From the NCBI GenBank assembly GCA_947359465.1, contig OX375872.1:83074931-83138930 (forward strand): DNA of 64,000 bases, read 5' to 3'. Source of the stretch: Metellina segmentata (taxonomy: Eukaryota > Arthropoda > Arachnida > Araneae > Tetragnathidae). Within the stretch, counting starts at the first letter, position 1; the number at the start of each line of letters is the position of its first letter. Made by a program: the position numbers and the translations under genes. Shown here in pieces: positions 34,511 to 45,704 of this stretch. A model generated the notes under the pieces. It was not told where the DNA came from and made no database searches. It was given only the letters and a program-made list of their open reading frames with translations.

Positions 34511-35737
34511 TATGATGAATGGAATAAATATGATGTTTTGGAGGTGTCTCTCCAGTCCTTCTATATTGCGGCTATACTTTGATTTCCTCTCGATGAGTAT
34601 GGAAAGTGTCCCCCATATTGATGGCTATTTTCAGATACGAAGCAACTAAATAGTTTGGAAGTCGCCACGCAAACGGTTAAAGCCTTTGGTTATGGAATGA
34701 CAGCCAATGAAGCGGACGAGGGAAGTCATCGCTATGTGAATGAGAAGAATCGAATCGTTAACGATCACAATTGTTAAGAGCGAAAGTATGTAGATAAAGG
34801 GAACCCCAAGCACGCACAACAAACGAAGCGCGTGTTTTCGTGGCAGTTTTTAGCTGTCAAAATGGCGAGGTGTCTGATTGGATACAGAAAAGACTTCCTA
34901 GTCAATACCGAAAGCGTAGTTCGGCAACAGCTCAAGTGAAAAGGACCTGAATGGCAATGCCTTCTGTTTTGAATGCAAATCAAGCTTTTGTTTAAGTTTT
35001 AACCTCTTCATTTTTAGTGTCCATTCAGATACATCGAAGAATAAACTTTTCTACCCACAAAATGTTATAATATATTCATTAATTCATAGTCTCCATTCAA
35101 GTACATCAGGAGAATAACTTTGTTATTAAGAAAATGTTAATGTTCATTACATTTTGAACATTCAGAGCAATGTCCCGAAATGAGTACATAATCCATTTGG
35201 AAAATTTAAGTTATAGTATAATCTTGGTTATCCTATATAGACCCCGCGGCTACATTGGATCAGCAGAAACTGGGTAGTAACACAAAAACAGTGAAATGTG
35301 AAATCCAAAAAGAATTTACTGTACTATGTGTTACTACTACTACTACTGAAAGGTTCGTAAAGTTAGGATTAAGAATAATTTATTCTCGAATTGCGTCGTA
35401 GTATTATTCTACACTAAATCTGGATGTGAGTTACATATCTTTGAAACTCTGAAAGTTTTACAGCAAACAAGATGTTAATATCAATTTAATGTCCAGTATT
35501 GGTAAGTGAAACTGATGTGATAACAACGTAGTCAACGCTATTTTAATCAACTATCATAAATAAATATTAAGAATTATTAATTAATAAAAAGCTACCTTAT
35601 TAAATTAACTCACCCGGTCCAAAAACTGCTTTGTAGTAGCCAGTCCCTGGCGCAAAAACCTGTTCCAAACGGACACCAGTTCGAGGCAAGGAAACTTTTT
35701 TGCCTCCTTGAATTTTCATTCCCCTTGGAGTAACAGG
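34511..35737. other. No gene seen
   Basis: Mostly AT-rich. The patch 34660-34960 is less AT-rich and has a few CG dinucleotides, but I see no family. A short (TAC)n lies near 35330. Confidence 0.45.
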
Positions 35738-35884
35738 ACAGTTTTGTCTCGTCGATACATCTCGTCATTAGCAAAATTTGTTGAGTTGCTCTAGTATGAC
35801 GTTAATTAAAAATTTACCAATTCCCATTAGCAAATTGACCAGATCTTGGACGAGATATCTCATCGAAACCGCTTGGAGGGTTAA
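35738..35884 (+). mobile_element. TTAA MITE copy 6 interrupted by SINE fragment
   Basis: Left part has TCGTCGATACATCTCGTC and the right part has TTGACCAGATCTTGG, GACGAGATATCTCATCG and ACCGCTTGGAGGGTTAA. Between them, at about 35777-35818, is the SINE 3' end (GTTGCTCTAGTATGACG, TTAATTAAAAATTTACC). Confidence 0.7.
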
Positions 35885-36805
35885 GAATCTATCACTCTCA
35901 TTCAACACGTTTTTAGATATTTGCTAGATAAATCCCTTAATTTTTATTTTTAATCTTGAATTCAAATGAGAGGTCAGAAAAGATTGTTTGGAGCAGCTCT
36001 TTTCAATATCATCGGAGAAATGTTTACAGTACATTTTTTGCAGTTTCATTATGAAAAAAACAGTTGGTACTTGTACTTCCAAACCCACTGGCTGACGGCT
36101 GATTTGAGCAACGAATCGATGGAAATTGCTCTACATTGCAACGCATTGTTTATTAGGAAAGACCAGTTCTTCCAACTATTGAATTTCAATATATATACGT
36201 ATATTGCGTAACTTGTACATACTCAATAAAACAATATTTTAATGGGGATTGAATGCAATCGTTAAGCACTCGTGTTTTTTCTTTCCCCAAGTACCACTGC
36301 AACCTCGCCTCCATCGTTATGAAAGTGTGTCCGTACAAGGAACAGGCGTGTCTTCCAAGTGAAGACAGCTTTTTGGATCAGGGATAGGGATGACTTGCAA
36401 TCCACTTCAGTCAAGGACTCAACTCCGTCCAGCTATTGAAAGACACTCGTCCCTGCGACATTTCCCTCTTAAGATTAAGCAATCTTTCGAAAGCGGGATT
36501 TCGTATTTGAATGAAAATGGTAATATTCAAGAATCTCTCTTCGAACGGCTGCCATATTAATTTCTCATCTCCGAAATTCCTTGTAATCGTTTTTACTTTA
36601 CTCATTCATAGTGTTTGTGAGCGTACATTTTGTTATAAGTATCAATATATTTGTAATTAAGTTTTGAGATATCGTCTTTGATATAAGTCATAAATTTTAA
36701 TTATGAAACTTATTCTACCTCTTTTCAGTTCATATAGGCCCAGATAAGTTTTATAATTACATGTGCACGTCCGTGTGGCTCGACTGTCACTCTGTTTATT
36801 GAAAG
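35885..36805. other. No gene seen
   Basis: AT-rich; an 81-codon frame at 35966-36211 has no recognisable domain. Confidence 0.45.
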
Positions 36806-37112
36806 TAAGGTAGGTAGTTAATTAACGTCGCACTGGAGTAGCACAAGTGGCCATTGGCTACTGTCCGGTATTAATCCCGAAGGAAAAGATTCGAGGACAA
36901 CACCTCGTTATTTTGAACCACGGTCAAATGACGAAGTCAATATCTGAGCTGGCCCACCTCTTTCCAAACTTTCACACCACGCCAACATGAGAAAATTTAA
37001 AGCCACAACCGATTTAACTTGTAATAGCCCCCACATATACGACAGTCTGTGATTTGGCTGAATTTTGAACTAGTAATCCTCTGGTTGCTTCTCCGTTGCT
37101 CTTCCGACTGGG
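36806..37112 (-). mobile_element. SINE, nearly full length
   Basis: Starts with AAGGTAGGTAGTTAATTAACG, the reverse of the family tail, runs through the body, and ends in a type A head (CCAGTCGGAAGAGCAACGG on the minus strand). It abuts an exon-like segment on its right side. Confidence 0.82.
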
Positions 37113-37176
37113 GTACTGCGGTCCTTTGTTGATAGAAAATGCGTCTGAATAGAAAACCCCATCGGCACCATAAGCT
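37113..37176 (-). CDS. Exon-like segment cut by a SINE (unassigned)
   Basis: On the minus strand, ATTATTTTTCAG is followed at 37176 by a short open segment encoding AYGADGVFYSDAFSINKGP. It is then interrupted by the SINE at 36806-37112. The composition looks protein-like, with Gly, Asp, Tyr and Ser, but it is only about 20 codons and I recognise no family. It may be a remnant of a disrupted exon or chance. Confidence 0.22.
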
Positions 37177-37179
37177 CTG

Positions 37180-38340
37180 AAAAATAATACTATCTTCATG
37201 GTAATTATGTAAAATAATTTACTGCTCTACTCAAATTTTGAGGGTACAATTCAGCAGCCGTTTTACTTTTAGTAGTTAATATAACATGTAAACAATCCAC
37301 ATATAACAAGTTTGGAAAGAAATCCCTTAAGAATTTCAGATCCACCAAGCGATTTGCAAAATTTTGAATTGTAAAATCTCATTTTTTTAATTTATGTATC
37401 CTTTTACAGGACTACATTTTAACTTTCTTGCATGTTGCCTAAATACAGGTTTTTATAAATAAAGGTTAGATTACAATATTTACCAGGTACAATTTCTTCT
37501 AACTGAAACGTCCTCGCAGCAAAAGTTACTCTCCGAGATAAATAAACAGGATGATTTATTTCCTACATATTAGCAAGGTAAGCGGGATAATATGGATGAT
37601 ATATCGTATGTAATTGAAGAAGGAATGAGTTATAGTGTTATTGAATGATAGTTGTGCAAATACCTTTCCTTCATGCTTTCCGGAGCTCATGCTTTATTAT
37701 CGATGAGTTATTAGAATGCAGAATTAGTGTATGTGCAAGAAACCAGAATGGGTAGGACTATAGAAAACATCACAGATGTACTGGATAGGTTAATACAAAA
37801 GAATGGTTGCTTACATTTTAATTCTGTTAAAAGCTTGTATTATCTTCATTGCAAAAAATCTTATACCTTAGTACTTCCCATAAAATTCAGTTAAACGAAT
37901 AAATATTTCAGATAACACACACTTAGATTAGAGTAGGTTGAACAGCAAGATATATTTTGATTATTTCAGCTTGAACAGTTCATTGTCATAAAATATTTAA
38001 TGATTTTCAATCCATTGGCTAATCTCCATTGGTTATTAAGAAAAGCTACTGGTTTCATAAAACTACTTTTATTTACGTTTTACAATTCAGGTGTTTTGAA
38101 ATTGGAGAACCCTCTGCTTATTTATCTTAAAATTATACCTTTTATGGTTTCAAATTGTAGATGATTAAGGCAATTATCACACTATTAATGTAAAGATATA
38201 ATCCTGAAGAAAACGTTTGACTTGATCCGGATTTATTGGATTTTGATGGTTTGTCGATTGAATACTTTGCTACAAGAAGAAAAAATTAGTTAGGCATATG
38301 ATGGAGAATAGTCCACAACGGTATCTTCTTACTGCTGTAA
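37180..38340. other. No gene seen
   Basis: AT-rich; no open frame or repeat recognised. Confidence 0.5.
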
Positions 38341-38344
38341 TAAT

Positions 38345-39530
38345 GCATTGCGTCGAGAAATACACCGATGTTTCAGAAAAACTAGTACACCAAGTCAGAT
38401 CCTTGTTAGACCTCTCACACAGAAGCGTAGAACTTCAAAAATACTACAGGGCACAGACTCCATGAGCTTTCAGTATTCTGTTGACATTGAACACCATACT
38501 TCCATCAAAGCGGTCACATATTCTGTTGTATTCCGAGGTGTAAGATTTCTGTTTTCCACAGTGTCTTGCATGGTACCCCAGATGTGTTCGATGACGTAGA
38601 GATCTGGGGGTAGGATCCAAACCTCAGATGAGTGCTCATCTAACCAGGATTTCGCGTGTCTAGACTTGTGGGACTACCAATTGTTATGATAGAAGAGGGG
38701 CAAAATTATAAGAATGAAGGTAGGGGATGTACGGGTGTAACCTGTCACAAACACACATAGTATTCACACATAGTGCACACATAACCTTAAACAATCAAAG
38801 AAGTTTGTATACGCATCAGGGGACCCATTAAATGCCACCTAAGCAAACCCCATACTATTAAGAAGTAACCACAAGCCTCCACAATTCCTTGTTGTCATGT
38901 GGAATAAATGGATTCATGGGGTTTTCCCCTAAAACGGATACTTCCATCTGCCAAAAACAATTGGAAATGAGACTCTTCAGACCAGGCTACTCGTTTCCAG
39001 TCATTAAGTGTCCGGTGGCGGTGTTCCCGAGTACAGGCGAGTTGCATAGTTGTGTGTCGAGTATTCATCTAGGGTAGTCGAGTGGAAAGTTGGCTCCTAA
39101 AGTCCACACCCTTGAGGAAAAGTTGTATGGTTCTCACGTTGGTGTTTATTGACACCTCAGCAATGAATTCCGATGTTATTTGAGGCAGTGTTGCACGTAT
39201 ATCCCATGAAACGATTCTTAACAGTCGACGCTGATTCCGTTCACACAGAATCTTTTGTACGGTCGCACTGCTGTCGTAAGTTATAGGTTTTGTCAGAATT
39301 CTTGTAGTCATGATACATCCTTGATATGGTATTGTGTAAAAATCCAAACTTCTCCTCTACCTCTTAAATGCTGTGACGCTTCTCTCGAGCTCCAACTATT
39401 AAACCGGGTTGAAAATGTCTTAAAATCGTGATAGCTTGCCATTCTCTTTGCGAAAGCAGCTCTAGATGCTTCACCATCTATCGCTTTATATATGCACTGG
39501 TAGAAGCAACGAATGAAGTCCATAAGTGGC
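38345..39530 (-). pseudogene. Third Tc1-like transposase pseudogene
   Basis: On the minus strand the N-terminal part begins near 39463 (MASYHDFKTFS, then a helix-turn-helix spread over two frames). It continues with NQRRLLRIVSWDIRATLPQI and TSEFIAEVSINTNVRT. Downstream in other frames are a WSEESHFQ-like block near 38970 (first catalytic Asp changed to Glu by my reading), NHDNAGSHTSRHA-like, PPDLYVIEHIWGTM near 38570, and PRNTTEYVTALMEVW. The order and spacing are those of a DD34E Tc1 transposase. There are many stops and frame changes and the ends are eroded. It belongs to a different Tc1 lineage from those at 1510 and 52020. Confidence 0.78.
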
Positions 39531-40740
39531 GTTGTTATGTTTGTTTACATAGGCCTGTCTGTACCAGTTTTACTGGCACTTCTGTTTGTATAATCGTGTC
39601 GTCTGAATGGAAATGACCGATTAAAAATTTTATAATGCAAATTAAATATACAATAAGAACTTTGATAAATTATGTGTATTACACTATACATCAAAGTTAT
39701 TACATTTTGTTGCTTATTACAACATTATTACTTCATTACTTCCTAATAGAACAAGAACAAACTTCCTATAACCAACTCGAGTCCAGAAATTGAGTATGGA
39801 ACGGAAAAAGTTAAGATTATCTAATTTATGTATTGGTCTTCGTTCTTAATATCTGACTCAGAATAAAATTTTTTTTCACAAATATAGGTAAAGTGAATTT
39901 CTTATTTTTCGAAAACAAATGTCGAAATCAATTCAACGAGACAAATCAATACCGGAGAGTATTTACAGAAAACCTTGGACATGGTTTCCCGCAGATTACG
40001 TTTCGAATGTCACGTAAGGTAGCAACAAAATATACTAAGAACACATTCAGACCCTACTTCATTAATCAATAGAGTTGTTTGATTTGGTAGAGTAGGCTAT
40101 TGTTTTTACTCGAGTTCTCAAAGCAAAGAGATAAGAATAATCTACTGAATGGGGTATGATTCAGTGTGATTTTTGCTTTACGGATATTGTCTCTATTGAT
40201 CGAAATTAATTTGATTAATATTGTTTATTAATTTCACGATTTATTCAATTGATTTTCTTTTTATAGAATTGCATATAAACATGTACTGCAATTTTTTCAA
40301 AATATATTGATTCTTATTATTAAAGTTCAATGTAGATTTGAAACGAAAGTAAAAATTGAAACTGAATAGATTTGAGTAATCAATTCTATAAATAATTATT
40401 TTTAAAATTGATATTATTTTAGATCGCTTGAGTGTTTTCATAATTAGCTGATGATGAACTTCTGCAAGGTCAAACTTTTAATTCCTTAAGACAATATTTA
40501 TTATAATAACGATTGATTAGAGGTTTAGTTTTAAGTGGAGGTACTTTATATAAGACGTGTCTAAACAAGTCAAAGGACTGTATAAAAATAGAATTTTATT
40601 GAATTGCAGGTAAGAATTTTATAGAATGTTGTGCATGATTTAAACTAATTGCGAAATATATCTATTATGATTGATTATGAATTGATTATGAAATTAATTA
40701 AAATTAAATGGTAATTATTATTTGATCTACAATTGTGCTA
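39531..40740. other. No gene seen
   Basis: AT-rich, nothing recognised. Confidence 0.5.
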
Positions 40741-40744
40741 AAGG

Positions 40745-40995
40745 AGGGTAGTTAATTAACGTCGCAGCAAAACAACGAGCAATTAGTGATCACATCTCGT
40801 TATTTTGAACCAAAATCAGATGAGGAGATCAATACCTGAGCTGGCACCCCACTCTCTTAACGTGTACACCACGTCAACGTGAGGTCATTTGAGGCAACTA
40901 CTGATTTAACATGTACAGAATGGTTTTGGACTGGACTGAGTTTCGAACTCGCAAACCTTCCGGTTGATAATCCGTTGCTCTTCCAATTGAGTATT
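40745..40995 (-). mobile_element. SINE, nearly full length
   Basis: GGGTAGTTAATTAACGTCGC at the left is the reversed tail. The body blocks follow, and a type A head (GGAAGAGCAACGG on the minus strand) ends near 40995. Confidence 0.78.
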
Positions 40996-41489
40996 AAAGA
41001 TACTAATGACCTAAGGGTAATATAATTAAAGAGGTAATAGAATCAAATAATACATTTCGTACAGTTTCATTTTCAATGCAATATCCTTTTTTCGATACAT
41101 TTTTAGGTTGTCTAATTAATTTTTCTATATCACTAAAAATAGTCAGTATTCTTGTCCTTAAAAAATTGTCACAAACTGCAGAAACGAATTTTTTATAACT
41201 TAAAATGTTTTTCCCACTCAGATCCTTCTTCAATTTTGAAAATAATTAATTAAATAAACTTATACTTTTTGACTGTAAAGCTGGATTTAAATAGAAAGCG
41301 CAAGCCTCAACGTGACCAAGCAAACCAGTCACAGATGCTTGCAGTAGCGACGTTCTTCAAATTGAAATAATTTCAACTTGATTGGTCTGCTCTTGTCGCT
41401 TCCTATTTGAATTCAGCTTAAGGATCCAGGATGCCTATACTTCATAGATTCCCGTTTAGATAGACAGTCTTCTACATCTATCGCTAGCT

Positions 41490-41652
41490 GGACTGCATAC
41501 TGGTGGTCTCCTAAAAGAAAACTGACCAGATCTTGATTAAGCTATTATAAAAAAAAATTTCATTATCTTGATGACGAGGTATCTTATCATTACTAAAATC
41601 GGTTTTGATAAACGACATATCTCGTCGAAATCATCTAGAAAGTTTAGTAAAA
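41490..41652 (+). mobile_element. TTAA MITE copy 7, degraded
   Basis: Starts with CATACTGGTGGTC-like remnant, then AACTGACCAGATCTTG, TATCTTGATGACGAGG, TATCTTATCATTACTAAAAT and ATATCTCGTCGAAATC. Confidence 0.68.
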
Positions 41653-43011
41653 TCCTCAGCCTGAAACTACATAGACATGCCAGAAAAAAAAATACGAATA
41701 TTGCAAAGTTTCATAAATGCATTTTATTAGAATATGTTTGATAAAAATAACAATATTTCAACACATTTCTCTTTTAGGCAACTTAAGGGGATATACATGA
41801 AATGAAAGAAATTATTTGTAAGTTTAAATCACGTATATATAGTTAGTTAATCAAGTAAATTACCTACTCGCTCAAATGCGTTTTATATTTGTCTAGTAAT
41901 AATCCACTACCTTAAATGCACACCTACGGAAATTAGGTTTTTAAATTTGGGCACTACATTATAATGAAAAAAATGTTGAAATGAATTATTAAATTCCTTT
42001 ATGAATAATATATTACTTTATTGCTATTACTTCTTATTAATAATACAACGAATGATACTGGAATAAGCCAACATGATCTCAATGAAAGTTCAGTCGTCTT
42101 TTTTTATCCGTAGTAGTGGAATAATTAGCTTGAATTTTAGCGTGGGTTTGCAATCAATGGTTATGGAAGCCGTTTTCGTAGAGTTCACCGTTTAATGTCA
42201 AGAAATCCGCATTCGCTATGTTTGTTTTACTTAAATCTCAGCATCGATGTGGTGCAAATATCAAGATGCATCTAGCTTGTGAATTTTTCATTCAATTGAA
42301 CAAAGATAAAGGCGCAGCTAAAACGCAACGCCCACGCAGTCAGCGAAGTTTGAATATTTAATGTGGAATGGGTGTATTATTCGATTCAAGATCTGCCAGA
42401 GTTCGAAGAAAATCTGGAAAGGAATCACGGAGAAAGAAAACGTTATTACGTATTATTAGTTACTTACGCTTGTGATTCTAATTGAAAGGAGAGACTTGCG
42501 CAGAGTTTCTCAAAAAGCATTAGCCAATATGCTTCTATGAATATGTAATGAATAAGTGAAGTTTTGATTTGCTATTTCCTAGTCTAAATTAACAAAATGG
42601 CGTTTCAAGACTGCGTATGATAAAGAACTTATTGATACTGTTCAATTTCTAGCATAATAAAATTCCTTTAAACTTATTTAGAATTAGTATAACTTGGACT
42701 ATAAAAAACACAACTTTATCGAGAGAGTTGAGCAGCAAAAATTAATACAATCGAAGCAATCCGTATTCATTTAGTTAAGTTAGGAGGCTCCTTATGATGG
42801 ATTACGTTCGAACTTTTGTTTTCTCACTGATATGGTTTCTCAATTTCTTGAGCTCAAGATCTTCATACAAATATATAATCTGCCAAGGGCTTTTAGCTAT
42901 TTAAAACAATCAAACATCAATGAATTATTCCACTGTTACAAGGATTTACAGAGTAAACAAACATACCAGACAAAATTCAAATATTTTACTCAAATGCTCT
43001 CGCTAATTCAC
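41653..43011. other. No gene seen
   Basis: AT-rich up to the truncated 5' end of the LINE. The open frame that continues into the LINE begins at 42832, but its first 60 codons do not look like LINE protein. Confidence 0.5.
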
Positions 43012-43572
43012 AGGGATTTTAAAATGGGTCACCAATGTTCAGCTGCGGGTAAAAAGGCTAATAGGTTATTGGGGTATATTAAAAAGACTGTAACTTCAAG
43101 GGATAAGAATATAATCTTGCCATTATATAAGGGTTTAGTAAGACCACATCTAGAATATGCTGTACAATTCTGGGCTCCATATATGAGAAAGGACATAGAA
43201 TCAATTGAAAGGGTTCAGCACAGAGCTACAAAAATAATAAAGGGGCTAGCAAATTTCGACTATAATGAACGTTTAAGTAAGCTAAACATGTATACACTGG
43301 AAAGAAGAAGAAGGAGGGGGGATTTGATTCAGCTTTTCAAGTTTGTAAAACAAGGGGACACAGAGGGCTTAAATTTCAATAGGGATAACAGAACAAGGGG
43401 CCATGGGTATAAATTGAATAAGACACATTTTAATCGGGATTTAAGGAAAAACTACTACTTTAATAGGGTAATAGACAGTTGGAACGCGTTGCCAGAAAAT
43501 ATAATTAATTCAAAGGGAGTGTACGAATTTAAGACACAATTGGATAGTCAGTGGGAATTGGAGAATTCATAA
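43012..43572 (+). CDS. Non-LTR retrotransposon, intact C-terminal reverse transcriptase segment
   Basis: An uninterrupted frame of about 187 codons encodes the C-terminal (thumb and downstream) part of a LINE protein. It includes SAAGKKANRLLGYIKKT, then LYKGLVRPHLEYAVQFWAPY, IERVQHRATKIIKG, and a tail with FNRVIDSWNALPENII ending WELENS. This is the end common to jockey/CR1-type LINE polymerases without an RNase H domain. The frame technically starts at 42832, but the first 60 codons look like flanking DNA, so the insert is 5'-truncated. It lacks the polymerase active site and cannot move on its own. The lack of any stop or frameshift implies a recent insertion. Confidence 0.85.
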   Translation, partial: RDFKMGHQCSAAGKKANRLLGYIKKTVTSRDKNIILPLYKGLVRPHLEYAVQFWAPYMRKDIESIERVQHRATKIIKGLANFDYNERLSKLNMYTLERRRRRGDLIQLFKFVKQGDTEGLNFNRDNRTRGHGYKLNKTHFNRDLRKNYYFNRVIDSWNALPENIINSKGVYEFKTQLDSQWELENS

Positions 43573-43646
43573 ACAAAGGAACAGCCTTGTTGGGCTTGAG
43601 CCTGTAGCTGGTCGTCAATATTTGTATTTGTATTTGTATTTGTATG
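43573..43646 (+). repeat. LINE 3' UTR with (TATTTG)n tail
   Basis: About 40 bp after the LINE stop the sequence ends in four to five TATTTG units, the kind of short 3' repeat seen at CR1/jockey-type ends. Confidence 0.82.
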
Positions 43647-43672
43647 ACACATATAGAGGTTAGGGCAAAATA

Positions 43673-43718
43673 TAGCTTATCGCCATTTTTGCAGTCTCGC
43701 TAAAATGGCGATAAGCTA
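43673..43718. repeat. Perfect 17-bp stem hairpin
   Basis: TAGCTTATCGCCATTTT at 43673-43689 pairs exactly with 43702-43718 around a 12-base loop. It lies between the LINE tail and the duplication flanking the gypsy element. Confidence 0.88.
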
Positions 43719-43723
43719 CATTT

Positions 43724-43921
43724 TGTTTGGTGTGTTGCATAGAGGCAGGGGACTAATAGATCTGGATTAATATATAGTTTATTTACATAATAAATAGTTA
43801 ACACTGAAGCCTAACTTACACACACAGTGGCTACATCTACTTAGATGGTGAGGTACAATAATATCAAGGACATGAGTTACAGTTAGACCGGACAAGTACA
43901 GATATAGTTAAACATGTGACA
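43724..43921 (-). repeat. 3' LTR of the gypsy element
   Basis: 198 bp, TGTCACATG to CACCAAACA on the minus strand, with a GTAAATAAACT block that could serve as a polyadenylation signal. Confidence 0.85.
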
Positions 43922-43929
43922 TACCCCTT

Positions 43930-44400
43930 TGAAGATATTAATCACACACATAATTATTAAGATATTTTGGTCTTCTTACAAAACGACCAACTCTTGTTTG
44001 TTTTACCGGATTGTCACCAATAACAGTGTTAGCCACAGAATCCTCAGGCATATGAATATCATGTTGTGTTTACATTGTAAAAGGCACTTTGAAGGGTTTT
44101 AAATGGATCCTGTTCCTAACTAGGGATCTACCTAAATTATTTTGAATAATATGACCTGTGTGTTTTACATATCGATACATTCTGAGCTGGTTTCCAAATT
44201 TTTCTGTTAAAGTCATAAGCCAATATGCTATAACCAGGGTTAAAAGATTTCAATGAATCTATACTTCGGTCATAGTAGTGTTTTTGTCTTTCCTATCTAA
44301 TGACAACTCTTTTTTCCAGAAATCTTTGAATATATCAGGATTTAATAGTTTTTTATGTATAGGAATTTTGTTTTTTAACCTACGAGCACATAACAAACAG
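43930..44400 (-). pseudogene. Gypsy integrase C-terminal remnant
   Basis: On the minus strand the text RRLKNKIPIHKKLLNPDIF, then KDFWKKELSLDRKDKN, YDFNRK-like blocks, and HLKPFK matches the C-terminal end of Ty3/gypsy integrases, past the catalytic core, where a 'grounded' C-terminal domain binds DNA. TRVGRFVRRPKYL near 43990 is the last basic stretch. It contains stops and frame changes. It is in the same orientation as the LTRs. Confidence 0.72.
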
Positions 44401-44404
44401 TGTA

Positions 44405-44936
44405 AGTGCTAATTTGTATGACTGCTACAAGTGCGGAAGAAAACTTAAGAAGTATAAATGTCCAGCGTATGGAAAATTATTTGTGTGCTAAGTGTAAAGT
44501 AAAACATCACTTCGCAGCTATGAGTAAAACGAGTAGAAATTATAATCGTAAGGTTAATACTATAAAAAGTGATGAAAATTCTGATCTAGTTTTATACATT
44601 GACAGTGTGTCACAAAAGGCAGGTAATAGAAATCATAACGTATCCATTGATTCACTAGATAGAGTTTGGCTAAAAAGAATTAGTGTTGAAAATAAAACAA
44701 TTCAATTTAAACTTGATAAGGGTGCAGAAACTAATGTGTTACATAAATCTGTGTTTAAGAATATGACTCTACAACCAAATATCAAATTAAGGAAAACTAA
44801 TGTTACGTTAGAGTCATATGGCAATTTTAAGTTACAACCAGAAGGGGAGTGGTTATTGGATTGTAGTGTTAATGTTCATGAAAAGGTGTTGTTGAAATGT
44901 ATTGTTGTTGACGTGTCTTTCAAACTCCTCTTCTGA
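44405..44936 (+). pseudogene. Gypsy gag zinc-knuckle and protease fragment, inverted
   Basis: On the plus strand, opposite to the LTRs, a CYKCGRKLKKYKCPAYGK zinc-knuckle region runs into CAKCKVKHHFA through a one-base frameshift. An open frame then continues (44406-44936) to a protease start with FKLDKGAETNVLHK. In the usual retroviral-type protease motif this is L-D-T-G-A, so the Thr is Lys here. The frame goes on to about LLKCIVVDVSF and ends close to the primer-binding site. Only the start of the protease is present; reverse transcriptase and RNase H are missing. The element is dead. Confidence 0.75.
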
Positions 44937-44941
44937 CACCA

Positions 44942-45401
44942 TGTTTGATGTGTTGCATAGAGACAGGAGACTAATAAATCTGGATTAATATATCGCACTC
45001 GGGCATGAAAAGTGACACAAGTCAAATTTTTTTTTTTTATGTTTTGTCATTGAAAAATATGTATGAGGAGCCCCTGTTTGTAACATTACTATTCTTTAGA
45101 ATATAATAGAAGTTACCACCAAAAATACTTACCTAAAATTTAAAAGAAGCTTATACTATTTCAACATAAGTTTTTATAGTATCCTTTAAGTTGATGTTTC
45201 TCAAATCCTGCAATTTTGAGTTGTGTCACTTTTCCTGCCGGATGCAATATAGTTTATTTACATTATAAATAGGAGTTAACACGCAAGCCTAACTTACACA
45301 CAAAGTGGCTACAGCTACTTAGATGGCGAGGTACAGTTAAAATCATGGATACGTAGTTATAGTTAGACTGTACAAGCACGTATACAGTTAAACATGTGAC
45401 A
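44942..45401 (-). repeat. 5' LTR of the gypsy element, split by a MITE
   Basis: Matches the other LTR with scattered changes. A 251-bp insert with inverted ends sits at about 44995-45245, leaving roughly 210 bp of LTR. Confidence 0.85.
44995..45245. mobile_element. MITE nested in the LTR
   Basis: Ends GCACTCGGGCATGAAAAGTG and, reverse complemented, GCATCCGGCAGGAAAAGTGA are inverted repeats of about 25 bp, sharing GAAAAGTGACACAA. The uninterrupted LTR at 43724 shows the empty site. An ATAT overlap at the borders suggests a short duplication, but the TA-rich target makes it ambiguous. Confidence 0.82.
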
Positions 45402-45424
45402 CATTTAACTTAATGCGATGCTGG

Positions 45425-45476
45425 TATTGATATTTTTAATTAGCGTCACACTGGAACAATATGACGGGCTATTTTA
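45425..45476 (-). mobile_element. SINE 3' fragment
   Basis: TTAATTAGCGTCACACTGG and GACGGGCTATTTT are the reversed SINE 3' end. Confidence 0.62.
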
Positions 45477-45704
45477 ATACGATACATCGCCAATCAATAT
45501 TTTTTTATGAATATAATATGCTGTACTTCCTACGAGAGGGATTTTCAGTGCAAACAAGCAAACCAGACGGTCTGCGAAGATTTCTCATTTCAGCTACCCA
45601 AATTTTCCCTCCTTTTATATATCGGGGTAACCTCAAAATGTTGTTTATGGCCGTTTTGGTGACTTTTGGAGTTTAATATAATTTAATCGGTTGTTTGAGA
45701 AACC

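Larger units (their letters stand above)
43724..45401 (-). mobile_element. Ty3/gypsy-type LTR retrotransposon with inverted interior
   Basis: The element lies between exact CATTT duplications (43719-43723 and 45402-45406). The LTRs run TG..CA on the minus strand: 43724-43921 (3' LTR, 198 bp) and 44942-45401 (5' LTR, enlarged by a nested insertion). The primer-binding site TGGTGTCAGAAG directly follows the 5' LTR and a CAAAGGGGTA polypurine tract precedes the 3' LTR, both on the minus strand. Most of gag and pol is missing. The integrase end lies in the expected minus orientation, but the gag/protease piece is on the plus strand. Confidence 0.85.

Noticed and set aside
42832..43011. First 60 codons of the long LINE frame as part of the LINE protein
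   Set aside because: Their sequence does not continue the polymerase pattern; the element is 5'-truncated and the frame is open by chance upstream.
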